64,000 nucleotides of DNA from contig NC_089242.1 in assembly GCF_000512585.2 (NCBI RefSeq), forward strand, positions 1,178,001 to 1,242,000, read 5' to 3'. The notes under the pieces were generated by a model. The model had not been told where the DNA came from and made no database searches. It was given only the letters and a program-made list of their open reading frames with translations. Source of the stretch: Kwoniella bestiolae CBS 10118 (lineage: Eukaryota > Basidiomycota > Tremellomycetes > Tremellales > Cryptococcaceae). Every line of letters begins with the position of its first letter. Within the stretch, counting starts at the first letter, position 1. Below are positions 46,533 to 58,284 of the stretch, one piece after another. The position numbers were made by a program, and so were the translations under genes.

Positions 46533-48782
46533 TTACTGTACATTAGGCTGACCATCCGTCTTCTTACCAGATTGCATATCCTGAATTGCCTTGATCATCC
46601 TTCCTCCTAATTTGGTAGCTTCCTCGAAACGCGGGGAGAAGAAGTCTGAAAAGGAAGGTGTGTCAGCGTTGTTGTGCGGGTGACGATAAAGGCGATGAAA
46701 CAGAGCAGTGCCGAGTGGGGTTGTGATTACAAGGTGAATAGAGGAGAAGGCGAGAACAATCAAGGTAGTGAGGAGAGTGTCAGGGACGAGAGGGGAAAGC
46801 GAGTCGGGGGGACAGGAGGACAGAGGGCAGGATGGAGAGGGGAGAAGGGTGCGAACGGATGGAAAAAGACGAAAGGGACAGAACGAGCAGGCGAATCGGG
46901 ACGAGGGCATGGCAAAGTTGGGAAGGACGAACGGGCGAAGGGTAGGGTGAGAGCGGGGAAGAGTACTTCAAGAGACGAGGTGGAGTACACTTACTTGATG
47001 TCTCTTCGAACCTCCTCTTGTACAGCTCGAAATTCCCAAAACTAACACATTCACTCCATCCCCTCGCAGCTACCACAAATTCGATATCGTCCGGTCGATG
47101 CACACGATCTGATAGACCGGCTTGGATAGCTGAGGCGAGCAGTGTTGGAGATCTGAACAAGTACTCGGCGACACCTGAAGATCCCAAGATTCAATCATCA
47201 GCTTTGATGCGCTACTGCAGTCAATGAATGAGGTAGCGAAGGTATGCAAAGAAAGTACTGACCAATCCAAAGCATGAACACGGGTGTCCCAGCCACCGCG
47301 AGATGTTCATAAGGTCTAATACCCAATTTCGACCAACAGTCCACCATGGCCAATAAACTCAAATGCGAATTTGGACTCGACTGCTGTTTGCCCCCACCAC
47401 TATTCGATTTCGAATTCAGACTAAACTGATTCAGTATATCTTCACTGAGCAATATCGGATCTCGTATCTGTCCTTCTGCCGTCGAGCTGGAGCCGGTAGA
47501 AGGCTCTTCGTTCCTCTTCCATCCGAATACTTTTTCTCTCGATTCCCATACTCTATCTGATAGTTCTTGTTCCCTGTTCTCCACCATCAACTTGAATAGC
47601 TCTGTTACGGATTTGGCGTATTGTTGGATCTGGGTTTGAGCAGAGGGGTTGAGGAGGGCGAGACCGGCGTAGACGTGCCATTTTGCTGAGTAGATACGTA
47701 GGGTGATGTTCACTTTGACTACTTCCACTCCGGAGACGTATCGTGCTGTTTCCCATGGGTACGAAGCGGAATGTTTCCAAGCTGTTCCCATACTGTGTAA
47801 AGGAAATGTACGTCAGCTGTTTGCGTCGTGGTGATTCGAGATACATGATATGACACCATGTACGGCCAGCGAGAAGGTCTTCTATGCAGTGACTAATCGA
47901 ATAAACACAATCCACTCACCTCAAGAACGCCGCGTGAGTCACCGCCTGAGTATTTGCAGTAACCGAATCATGTTCCTCATAGCTCAAATGCACGTATCTA
48001 CTCTTGAATGACCTAAACACATCTTCTACCATCTTCACATTCGATTCAGGCCCGCGATGATGTATTATGATCTAGCGTCATTACACTGTCAGCTTCGTAT
48101 CACTGGATGGAATCTAGGTGGTAAGAGCAAGAGATGATGTAACTCACCAGAGGCTGACCCTCAGTAGTCACCGTTGGCCCATGTAAACTATGTACACTGG
48201 TTATACCAACATCTTCCGGAAGATATTTCTCAAACGCCTCCTTCTCTGGAGCTTTCACACTTGTCTGCCCAGCCACTACAGCTCCTATCTTCGTTGAGGG
48301 TCCGTACTCCCTTACTACAGCTGTTAAGGCGGCTGCTTCGACCGAGTAGATGATGAAATCGGATGATCTTGAGACTGCATGACCGTTGGGGAGAGGTATT
48401 ATACCGGTTCCTGCATTGCAAGAGATGGTCTTTGTTCAGCTTGTCTGGTTCATTGGTAGCAGACAGTAGTGCTCACCCTCTAATTCCTTCTTCAACGATT
48501 CATGAGATTCCGGCTTATCACAGACGTATATCCTACGAGAGAAAGAAGGTTATTAGTGAAGCCTGCGCTTGGAGAGGTAGGAACTAGACATACGTATCAA
48601 TACCACCAGCTTTCAGTCTCTTGGCATACATCCTACCCATCTATTAGCAAGATCAGCGCCATAATGAATGTATGATCTGGGAAGAGTCTGCGAAGGTCAT
48701 CTGCGGAGGGAGTGATATTGAGGTGAATACTCACATCACCCATCCCTATTATCCCTACCACTGGTTGTTTTCCTCCCGACAT
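46533..48782 (-). CDS. TYR1: Prephenate dehydrogenase (NADP+)
   Basis: Oxidatively decarboxylates prephenate to 4-hydroxyphenylpyruvate in tyrosine biosynthesis. Exons are 48782-48735, 48640-48594, 48532-48477, 48410-48148, 48071-47920, 47792-47263, 47174-46995 and 46645-46533, giving 462 aa, close to yeast Tyr1. The Rossmann glycine motif is split by the first intron (VVGIIGMGD then MGRMYAKRLK; G13, G15, G18). Family segments include SVHSLHGPTVTTEGQPLII, HEEHD-type SYEEHDSVTANTQAVTHAAF, and MGTAWKHSASYPWE. The last intron (46646-46994) is 349 nt, pyrimidine-rich on the coding strand and far longer than the rest. Confidence 0.93.
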
Positions 48783-49472
48783 GTTGCAGAGCTTCCAAAT
48801 GGCAAGATAGGGTCGATATGAAGTGAGTATCTGCGCAGTTCGTAGCTGAGATGAGTTGTTTCGTTTTGATATGGAGTGTACAGGAGTAATGTATCGTGCT
48901 GAGGTTGAGTCATAAGTAGTAACGAGTGAGTCGGTTATATACCATCTCGACTTTTGTAATTAGACGTTTTCGTTCGGTTATACCCATAAACCATATGCCA
49001 GACATATCAATTTGATTCCGTCCACCACCATACTGAACTTGTCAGGGTCACTCAACGCACAGATCGTTCGCAAAATGGATCTAGCACCAGTGATTGATGG
49101 TTGATCGCTTGATTCATCGTTTGTTCACTCTTTACCCAGTTTTTATAGTTCATCCACCATCATTGTTATTTTGAACCGTCGTTTTTCATCCATTTCAGCT
49201 CGAATCAAGCTTGTTGAGATGCGACAAGAGGTGGTATAAACATTTTCATTCTTTTTGCGTCCATTTCACAGGCTCGAACGGCGTACTTACCCATAACTCC
49301 AGTCCGCTAATGTTGGTTCTACCATGTTCACTGAATCCCATATATGTATACGAGGGGTCCAAGTAGCCCCTCAGCATAGAGTACATGAATGCTGATCATG
49401 TTCACGTAGTATCGTGGCGGATGCGAATGTATCTGATTCGTTACCTGTGGAAATATCCCAATCCTGTACCAC

Positions 49473-49489
49473 TGTCATTGACAATGACA
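49473..49489. repeat. 17-bp perfect palindrome
   Basis: TGTCATTG and CAATGACA flank a single A. It looks like a dimeric protein-binding site or a small hairpin. Confidence 0.75.
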
Positions 49490-49541
49490 ATGGCAACTCA
49501 TGCGGTAAGGTTGCACTAATTCCTCGGGTCTGGTTCTGGGT

Positions 49542-49555
49542 CTCTGGATCCAGAG
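49542..49555. repeat. 14-bp perfect palindrome CTCTGGATCCAGAG
   Basis: Perfect with no spacer. It is nested within a wider inverted repeat, CCTCGG at 49522-49527 and CCGAGG at 49556-49561. Confidence 0.8.
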
Positions 49556-49656
49556 CCGAGGTCTTCGGGATGTAAAGTGGTGTCCGGTGGATGTTCTAGC
49601 CTCTTCATTGATGGCGAGCATACCCGCGATTGACCAGACATGAGAATACCCAATAC

Positions 49657-49678
49657 CGGTAGGGTGAAAAGCCTACCG
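49657..49678. repeat. Hairpin with 7-bp stem and 8-nt loop
   Basis: CGGTAGG and CCTACCG flank the loop GTGAAAAG. Two further small inverted repeats follow at 49695-49708 (TACCAC/GTGGTA) and 49711-49724 (CTCCC/GGGAG). Confidence 0.75.
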
Positions 49679-50110
49679 AAGCTACTCGACAGAGTACCAC
49701 AAGTGGTAGCCTCCCACCGGGGAGTTACTTTTTATCATTGATGATGTGTTACGGGGTCACGTGGTGGTGTTAGTGTGTGTTGGTTGAGTCACTCACCTTT
49801 CAGTGGTAGTGGAGGTTGACCAGTTCACTTATAGTTGTTACAGTGCAGTACTCGAGTATGGTGTTATACTGATCCCAAATGGTAAAAACAGTTGAGATGT
49901 ATTGAGTTTCTTCTTCTTCTCTTCAGCTTTTCATCCAATCATCACTCTACTGTGTACACTCGTCTTGTGCAGCATTCACCTTGTCAATACATATACAGAT
50001 AGTCGTATACATTGATTCTTGTCAATACGTGAGTGAAGTGTTCGATGGAAACTCATGGATATGCTAATCAGACATCACGTCAGCTCATCTATCACTTCCA
50101 CCCATTAATT

Positions 50111-51026
50111 ATGTCAACTGAGTCGTCTGCTTCGTCTGGTAAACCTGAGATCCGCAAGGTGAGTCTCTTCCTTTTCACCGCCGAGGGACATGAAGCTTCG
50201 TCGACCGGTTCGTGTGCCCTTTCCTACTCGTTTCATGTCAGTTTGGTCGAAGCCATGCGGGCCCTGCACCTGGGAAGGGGTGACCTATGACTTGAATATC
50301 CTCCTTCTCCTTCATATCCCTCCCTCATCTTCTGTGAGTGGGGGTGGACTTGAGTTCATGGGTTGATCGAGACGCTCCAGGATTTTTGAAGACACCAGAG
50401 TGAACGTTCTGTTAGATATCACCGCCGAAAGATAATCTTGATCGTCGATCGAGCCTAGCAGACTCAGCGAATGATATGCTAATATGTCTTCGTATTTCCT
50501 ATAGGCGTTTATTGAAGTTCGTAATCAACTACAAGCCGAGAAGAGATTCCTCGCATACCAGTCTCATAAACGAAGTCAATTTCAACATCCACCCTTCGTT
50601 CCCCCCAAGCTGCCACCCGATTTAAGGTACCGACGACGGAACGAAATCGACATCATCGAACGAATTCAGTCTTTGCCCGGCCCACCACACACCCATACGG
50701 TTGTTACAACCATCAAGAAACGATGTTCTACCTCAACCCCTGCTACGTCCACATCTTATGGAACTTCGACTTCATTGCAAGCTCCAAACCCATCTACATC
50801 TTCGTCCTCCCACCCACCCACCTCCAATGAGAACGTCGGAAGAGTAGGTACCAAAGACGCTATGCATAGGACGGATAGGTCTCGAAGGACTAAGAGGAGA
50901 GAACACAGCGCTAAGGTGAGAAGAGGAATGTCGGGATCGTCTAAGAAGGTCAACGCGGACGGTAAGGGGGCGGAGGGAGATCAGGAGTTGGCTCAGAACA
51001 AACAAAGTCTCATGGCCAAATCATAA
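50111..51026 (+). CDS. Hypothetical basic protein, 189 aa
   Basis: Exons are 50111-50158 and 50505-51026. The intron of 346 nt is long, but has GTGAGT, an upstream GCTAAT branch-like site and TATAG. An in-frame ATG at 50045 could extend the N-terminus by 22 residues. The first half of exon 2 looks folded and helical (FIEVRNQLQAEKRFLAYQSH, then PPKLPPDLRYRRRNEIDII). The second half is Ser/Thr- and then Lys/Arg-rich and disordered (RSRRTKRREHSAKVRRG), which would suit a nucleic-acid-associated protein. Family not recognised. Confidence 0.65.
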
Positions 51027-51190
51027 TGTTGTTTCGTTGTATTCTCTTGTCTCATACTCAATACATCAGATGTACTTGTTTCTCAGGAGGAACAATGGAA
51101 ATGTATAGTTCTTTGTTGTTCTCGCATCATTAAATACATTGGCAAAACTACTTAACTTTCAAGTGATAGCAAACATATCCGTTCTCACAT

Positions 51191-52991
51191 TTATTGAAGT
51201 TTAGCCTTGAGGAGGTCCTTGAGGGTTTGACCGTCCTTGGCGAATCCTCTGATACCTTCGTGGAGCTTCTCGAAAGCCATTTGGTCCTCGAAGAGAGCCC
51301 ACTTGAACTTGGTCTCATCGTTCAAGTATGAGACTTTGTCAATGGGGGCAGAGTCGGCGTCTTTAGCGTCAAGTTTCTTTGGGACGGCGTCGCTAGAGAT
51401 AGATAGCATCAGCATCAGCATCAGTCTCTTATATACGTTTGATTTGAGTTCATCTACTCACTTGGATTTGGCCAATTCGTCCAAGAGTTTAGGAGCGATG
51501 GTCAAGTAGTCACAACCGGCAAGAGCAGTGATTTCACCGATGTTTCGGAAAGAAGCACCCATGACGATGGTCTTGTAACCGTGTTGCTTGTAGTAGCTAA
51601 GGACGATCCATCAGCACCAGCAGATCACCCGCAGGATAGAGGACATATATACTCACTTGAAGATCTTTTGGACAGACTTGACTCCGGGGTCGGTCTCGGA
51701 GGTGTAGTTGGTGTCGGGGTTGGCCTTCTTGTACCAATCGAGGATCTACAATCATCCACAGCTGTCAGTACTCGATATTCCAGAAAAAAGGAGAGATGGT
51801 TTGTCAACTTACTCGGCCGACGAAGGGGGAGATGAGGGTTACACCGGCCTCGGCACAGGCAACGGCTTGACCGAAACCGAAGAGAAGGGTTAAGTTGCAG
51901 CTGCGCAATGTCAGCTTGCGGTACCTATGATGCCTAGAGGTAAGCCGAGAGCTGATACTTACTGAATTCCCTCTTCCTCAAGCTTCTTAGCGGCTTGAAT
52001 ACCCTCATAGGTGGAGGCGATCTATTTAAATGAGCCAACAATTAACAGATTGTTCTTATGTAGTATACAGAACGGAAGCAGAATGGAAGCGAAGCGGAAG
52101 CGAGACGGAGACGAGACGGAGCAAGACTGGGACGAGATGGATACGCAAGGGCGAAGAATGGAGAACCAACGTACCTTAATCAAGATTCTGTCCTTGGAGA
52201 TACCGTTCTCCTTGTAAAGGTCAATGATTTGGTGAGCCTTGTTGATGGTAGCTTCTGTTAACGGTTAAGATAAACCAACAACACATCAGCAATCTATCTA
52301 CACACCTTGACGGAAGTGATCCTAGGAGATGATGGAAGGATGACTCCACTCACGGGTGTCGAAAGAGAATTTAGCATCGACTTCGGTGGAAACTCTACCG
52401 GGGATGATCTTGAGGATCTCGGAACCGAATTCAACGAGGAGTCGATCAAGCGCGTTCTCGGCTTGGACTTCGAGTTCACTGGGTGGGTTGGTGTGATATC
52501 AGCTCCAGCTCAAGGTACTTTCTGTATTTATTATAAACACGGGCGAGGTGGATGTAAGACGAGATGCTGCGGATGAAAGGAGGGTCAAAGGAGGATGGAT
52601 GGAGAACAACTTACCCTCCCTTCTTCTTGGCGTACTCGACGGCAGGGTCAATGAGCTTGGCGTACTTCTCGAGCTTGGTAGCGGCGAGACTATATTATTA
52701 TGATGAGTCAGTGATGAGCTGAAGGCGAAAAGTCTAACGACCAAGTTTTGCATCTCGTAGCTCACATCAATGAAGGGTTGGTAGTAGCATCTTGAGGCTT
52801 GAAGGCATCGATGGAACCGAAGTCTCCAGTATCAGATACGACGACGGTACCGGTGCTGTATTTGTCAAGAACATGGAGAGGCGAAGAAGTCAGTACAAGT
52901 ACCGCTGTTTGCCGTAGAATGTGGGAGAACGTTTATCGAAGGGGGGAAATGGCGTTACTCACGCTTTGAGGGCGTCGAGGGCGTTGGTCAT
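51191..52991 (-). CDS. TAL1: Transaldolase
   Basis: A pentose-phosphate-pathway enzyme that transfers a dihydroxyacetone unit between sugar phosphates via a Schiff-base lysine. Exons: 52991-52963, 52855-52766, 52689-52615, 52478-52354, 52254-52175, 52021-51963, 51900-51813, 51745-51657, 51596-51462 and 51392-51191, giving 323 aa. Segments: [20 protein letters not shown] with [32 protein letters not shown] with the active-site K133 at the exon end, [56 protein letters not shown] and the closing [18 protein letters not shown]. Identification is secure. A 153-nt intron at 52022-52174 contains degenerate pyrimidine repeats. Confidence 0.96.
52022..52174 (-). repeat. Degenerate pyrimidine repeats in a transaldolase intron
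   Basis: On the coding strand this intron has several near-copies of CGTCTC and CGCTTC in a row. On the plus strand it reads as GAAGCGAAGCGGAAGCGAGA-like units. It looks like simple-sequence expansion. Confidence 0.6.
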
Positions 52992-55304
52992 TTTGTTTGG
53001 GTCTGTACTGTTGTTCAGTTATCAGAAAGAGAGCAATGAATATGAATTGTTTTGTTTTGGTTAGAAAGATATGTGTTGATGGAAGAGAGAAGGAGAAAGA
53101 AAAAAGTTGGAATGACAAATGATGACTTTGGGGAGGACGTGCAGGTGGATCTGCTTGGAGGAGTTAGTAGTGCTATAGTGAGAACGAGCAATGACGGAAC
53201 TAATCACCCAATCTACCCTGATGTATGACGAACGGATATAACGGACCGACGTGTTCCGGATGTGGCATTATTATTCATTGTTCATCTCCTCTTTATCATC
53301 TCCGGTGTTATCTCACACATCCTCTCGGTGCTATCACTTGCTTCGGTATTATCGAGATTACCATGCATGCATGTATGTATTCTCGGACTCTTCAGACATG
53401 CTGCTAGCTTTGAGAAGGCTGAGATGAGATGGGCGAAATGATGTGCAACTTCGTAGGTCCATTACCAAGCTTCAAATGAAATTACACATCCCATTCGCGG
53501 ATCTCACACCTCCGTCGGGAGCAGCTTCGTTCCGTCGAAAGATGCTTTGGTGGTGGATGATAAATCGCTCACTCATCACGACCTCTCAAGTACACACGAG
53601 TTCACATACAAATAGCTGCTTTGGCACCATTGGATCTGGCTTGATGCGGAAGCAGGACGTCTGTCACCTTTCCCCTTTCTGCTCAGTCAGAAGATCAGAT
53701 GCGATCCCGGAAGGAAATCTGTTTTCAACCTTTCGGATTTGACTTGCGCGGACTACCTGCCACAAAGGGATGTTGTCTTGAACGCAGAGAAAAAGCCGAA
53801 CAGGAAGGAGGAGGAACGGACTTTCATTTTACCCCCGTTTCAGTGCCACATGGCATCTTACGTTCCAGGCCCAAAAACACAGGAACAGGATTGAAGATCA
53901 TTGCTCAAACGCTCAAACCCATCTCTTCTCTGTATCATCATCCGTCAATCAAGTGGTGAGAACGATCTCTCAAACATCATCACCGCACTCTTACATGCAT
54001 GCATGGGTGTCACACCATGCACAGCTTATGTCACGAACGACTCTCCCATCCAGCTCATGTAGTGGAAGTGCATTCGCATGACATCAACAACCTACCAACT
54101 GATCCGACATATCATCCGCCACAAACAACAACATGGACTACCTGAACCCTGAGAGGGGTAAACCCGTGTGATACAGTGGCGTATACCGTATACGCGTGAG
54201 AGGAGAGGGAGAGGGCGTTGTTTTGATTTTTGGGGTTGTTTACTTTTCATCAGACATTTACAGTACTAGTTAAAACGAGGAGAATAAACAAAAAAGGTAC
54301 ATGTACACAATAGATGGTTTTTTTAGGGTCCATTAGACAACAACAACAAGAACAAACATCCTCCCTCCCTCCCTTCTCCTCCGTGTTGTTCTCCGCACAC
54401 TATGCTATGCAGTCAATGAACAGATGAGTATCGATGGATGGGAAGTTGGAGCGATCTATCTCTTGATTGCATGAAGTTTTCTCATCGACTACCGATACTA
54501 CCTGCTATCTAGCATCTAGCATATACACATTCGTTTACAAGTCCTATAATCAGTCAATCCTATCTACGCTCGGATCGACAATCACCACAGCAACAGCAAC
54601 AGCAGCAGAGCAAAGGAGGAGGATATCACACTTTTAGCTTCTAACAATAAGACACCAACACATATACATCAACGCTCAGTCCGCCTTTACCCCTCTACTC
54701 TATCCCTTGCGAGTTGACCCAATTCAACTCACTCGTCACCATCATCATTGATACATTCATCTCATCATTCACTTCATTTCTCATTTCTACCTCATCTCAT
54801 CAACAATAACGATTAGATCACAAGTCCCTCTTCTCTTATTCATTAGACATTCGCCAGACGATCATCATCAAAACAGCACCCTCTTTCCTTTGATCACTCA
54901 ACATAACGTATACAACAAAATTCACTCCTTTATAATCTTTCCCAATCAACAAAGCAATAAACCACAAAAAATACATTAACAAAAGGATTTCTGGAAATCC
55001 ACTATACATACCCACCCACATATACACTGAATACAAGCTCCCGTTGAAGGACACAATCTGATATTTTAGTATCAGTCTGGAGTCTGTCCCGCCCAGTTGG
55101 CTTGGTAAGTTTCATGTCTCACTTCTGTAGATACGTTTTCATACCTCCAGTCACAGCCACAAGAAGCACCAGCATTGCTTCTATCCATCCGTACCATCTT
55201 CCTCATCATATCCTACTATCAAGTCATTATCCCAGGATCATTGCGCTGACGAGTTGATTCACTGTTTATTCCCCCTCCTTCACCTACCTTCCCACACAAC
55301 GCAC
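52992..55304. other. Large intergenic stretch of about 2.3 kb
   Basis: Lies between divergent TAL1 and the membrane-protein gene at 55305. Several plus-strand frames (53443-53959) have no support. A CAACAG/CAGCAG-rich run is at about 54588-54610. The right part (54300-55300) looks like a long promoter and leader; a GTAAGT at about 55104 could open a 5' UTR intron. Confidence 0.45.
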
Positions 55305-57469
55305 ATGCCCCCTTCACAGCCTCATTCAACCAACACACCTCACACAGTCACAATGGGTATCCCCTCTTTTGCCGGTCGAGTAGGACTCGCTGGTGGTCAT
55401 TCTCATACTGTGAGATCCCACGAGAAGCGAGGTGAGTAAAAGAGTCTGCAGTGTATCTGACTTTACGAGCTGACAGTATCCCTCTACCAGCATGTAACCT
55501 CGCCAACGGTGATCTCTACGTCTACCCCAAATCAACCGACAAAGTCGATGCGACCAAACCCGTAACCTTCAAATGGGATTCATCCTGTCCCATCTCTTCC
55601 TCTCAAATCACTCTCAGTCTCTATGGTTCAGGAGGAGTGATCAAACAGTGGGGGAACAAGGATTTCTCAGCTGGAGAGTTGACCGTGACTTTCCAGCCTA
55701 AATGGTGGAATGACACCGAGACCGCTCAGCTGCAGATGAACATTGTAGAAAGTGATTTAGAATCTTGGATGTCCAACGCCCCCGCCGGTCCAGTCTTCTC
55801 TGTCAGCTACCCCGCTTCCGCAATGTTCTCAACTACCACCGCCAACGGTCAAGTAAAGACGTCCACCGCTGCTGCCGCTGCCACACAATCGAAAGACGCA
55901 GTCTTCGAAGATGTATCCAGTACCAACGCATCCGACAAATCCGGTATCTCCAAGGGAGCGATCGCAGCTGCTGTCATTGTCCCTCTACTCGTCATCGCAG
56001 TGTTGGTAGCTGTCGCGGTCAAATTTTGGAGAAACAGGGAGAACGAAAAGAGGAAGAGATGGTCTCAAGCTTTATCTACTCATTCAAATATCGAGTGGGA
56101 GAAGGGTGCCCTGCCAGGAGAAAAACCTCGATCCATCCTTGGTCGACCATCTATGGGCGGTAGACCTTCGATGAGCGGCGGTGATCGACCCAGCATGTCA
56201 ACTTACGGTGGATCTGCCAGACCTTCCTCTTCAGTCTACGCTGTTGAGAACAACATGGCCGGTGCCGGTGCTGGAGCAGGTCTTCACTTCCAACGACCCG
56301 ACTTGGCCTCTTTACGAACTCAGTCTGCCGAGAATGTCAACCGAAGTTCCCTCGCTATGCCCGATGGAAACGTCAGACAATCTCGAATCTCCTTCGCTGA
56401 ATCTGCTAGGCCCGATCGACGATCGAGGTTATCATTTGGCGGTGATATCAAGCCCAATGTGCACTCTGGGGTCTTCAAGAACCCTGGCGCTTCAAGATCA
56501 GCCCATGAACTCAACTCCACCCCCACCAACAGGAGATCATTGGCCTACGCCACCGGTTCTGCCATCGACGATGACGATGAGATTCAAATCTCGCCTTCCC
56601 AGTTGCAGGGCCCGCATGGCTTCGATCAAACTGACATGAAACGGGTTGGTAAAGGCACACGAACCGGTCGACGAAGCTTTATGTCTCTCGGCGGCGGCGA
56701 TAAACGACGAGAATCTTCTGCCTCTGCCTTGTCTGCCGACGACTTCAAATCCGCTGCTAGTGCTCGAGGAAGTGTAGATGAATTGAGAGATATGGAAGCT
56801 GTCATGCGTGAGTGTTTCTCTCTCCTCTTGTGCTCCGGTAAACAGAGCTGATTGATCGTATCTCCAGTCATGCGACGATCAATGATCTCTCAAGCTTCTC
56901 AGCGATCACCCAACCCAGCAATGGACAACAACTCTGTCGAGGCCCTCGATAACGCCCCACCTGTTCCCATGGCTCCTTCCGCTCCTTCACCTATCGCCGG
57001 ATCTTCCACTGTCGCCTACGGACCCGACCAGATGCTTGCCGTCTACGCCGCCCGAGGTAAGGTAGCTAACAGTGCTCCATCGACACCTACCTTCGGTACC
57101 GCCCCCCAAGCCCAGAATGTCGCTCAGCCTAAACCCACTGCCTCTAGACAGAACAGCGGAATGAGATTACTCACTTCCTTGGGAGGCAAGAAGAACTCTG
57201 AAGATTCGACCGGTTCGATGCCACCTCCCTCTGCACCTGCTCCAGGGGATATGCGATCGTTCGTCCACCTGAACAACGGTACAGTCTCTTCGTCGGTGAT
57301 CGATGCATTACCTGCACCTGGCCCTAGGGGAGTAACAAGCCCAACGGGCGAAAGACCAACTACGGGATTAACAGCCCCATCTACCAAGACTAGGGCGAGT
57401 GGACTGAGCGAGGGAAGTAGATACAGCCAGACTGGGGAGGATGAAGAGGATATTGGAGAGGCTCAATAA
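55305..57469 (+). CDS. Single-pass membrane protein with long Ser-rich cytoplasmic tail
   Basis: Exons are 55305-55431, 55491-56807 and 56868-57469, giving 681 aa. The extracellular part (about residues 43-180) begins ACNLANGDLYVYP and looks like a small beta-rich domain. One membrane span is at about 215-240 (AIAAAVIVPLLVIAVLVAVA), followed by a basic stop-transfer KFWRNRENEKRKRW and the segment HSNIEWEKGALPGEKP. The rest is Ser/Arg/Pro-rich with repeated R-P-S-M or R-S-like units. No classical N-terminal signal peptide is visible from either possible ATG (55305 or 55353), so the true start or an upstream exon is uncertain. This resembles basidiomycete proteins of unknown function with a polarity-sensor-like layout; role not known. 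Confidence 0.82.
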
Positions 57470-58284
57470 TCGGTTCTCTTTCCTTTGGTCTAATTTGAAT
57501 ATCTAATTTCTGTATCTCTCTTTGTTTGGTTTGTGGCTTAGTGGCTTAGTCAGGACATTTTCATGTGTTTTATCTTTTTATACTCGAGTATGTTTTCATA
57601 AGTTTGTCGGTTAGATACCCCTTCTTGTCTCGGTTCTGGTTCTGGGTTTCCGTTTGGTGGTATATAGTATATACTTGCTAGTCAAGTTCTTCTTCTATAT
57701 TAGTCAAGAATGAATATGACCAATCCCAAGCGCGATACAATCAAAGTAAAGCACGAAATGTTGTGAGGTATGTTGCACATCGGCAGATCATATACTAGAT
57801 ACCAGCAGAGCCTTCTCCTGATGCCATATGATTCAGCGAGGCGAGAAGGAGGGTCAAAGATGGGCGAGGCGGAGGCGAAGGGGAGCCAGATGGGCGAGAG
57901 AGGTGGGTCAGATTTACATAAGGGGACGGATGGACTGCGGAAGCTCTCCACAAGATGCGTAAGGGAGACGGATCAGGAGGTGAAGAAGGAAGAGAGGGTC
58001 GAGAGTGTGGTATGGAAATTGAACTCTTTCAACAGCTCTACTCGAGGATACCCACAGAATACACACTGGAAAAGCAGGGGAGGCTTAGGAGGGGGCCTAA
58101 TCGATCGACAGAAAAGGATGAGAGTAAAACGACACGGACACCTTGTGACTATCTGCATGCAAATAAGAACTGTCCTGAGAGCCCGGGTGACTTTACGGAT
58201 TAAGAATTATCAACGTCGATCGCTGCATCATCACATGAGATGGGTGACAAAAAAGCTGAGAGCTAGACTCAGGAAGAAACGGCT
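57470..58284. other. Spacer of about 800 bp, no gene supported
   Basis: Plus-strand frame at 57770-58288 is open for 172 codons, but has biased composition and no support. Otherwise holds the 3' ends of two convergent genes. Confidence 0.45.

Larger units (their letters stand above)
48783..50110. other. Divergent intergenic region with a palindrome-dense core
   Basis: About 1.3 kb between TYR1 and the unknown basic protein gene. Five perfect inverted repeats lie within 49473-49724. No open frame has support. The rest presumably holds the two promoters. Confidence 0.55.

Noticed and set aside
46674..47045. Gly/Arg/Glu-rich plus-strand frame of 123 codons
   Set aside because: It is the complement of the pyrimidine-rich TYR1 intron and of coding exon 7; a composition artefact.
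54836..55054. Hydrophobic 72-codon minus-strand frame
   Set aside because: It lies in the leader of the membrane-protein gene at 55305 and is the complement of an A/C-rich stretch, which reads as hydrophobic codons by composition.
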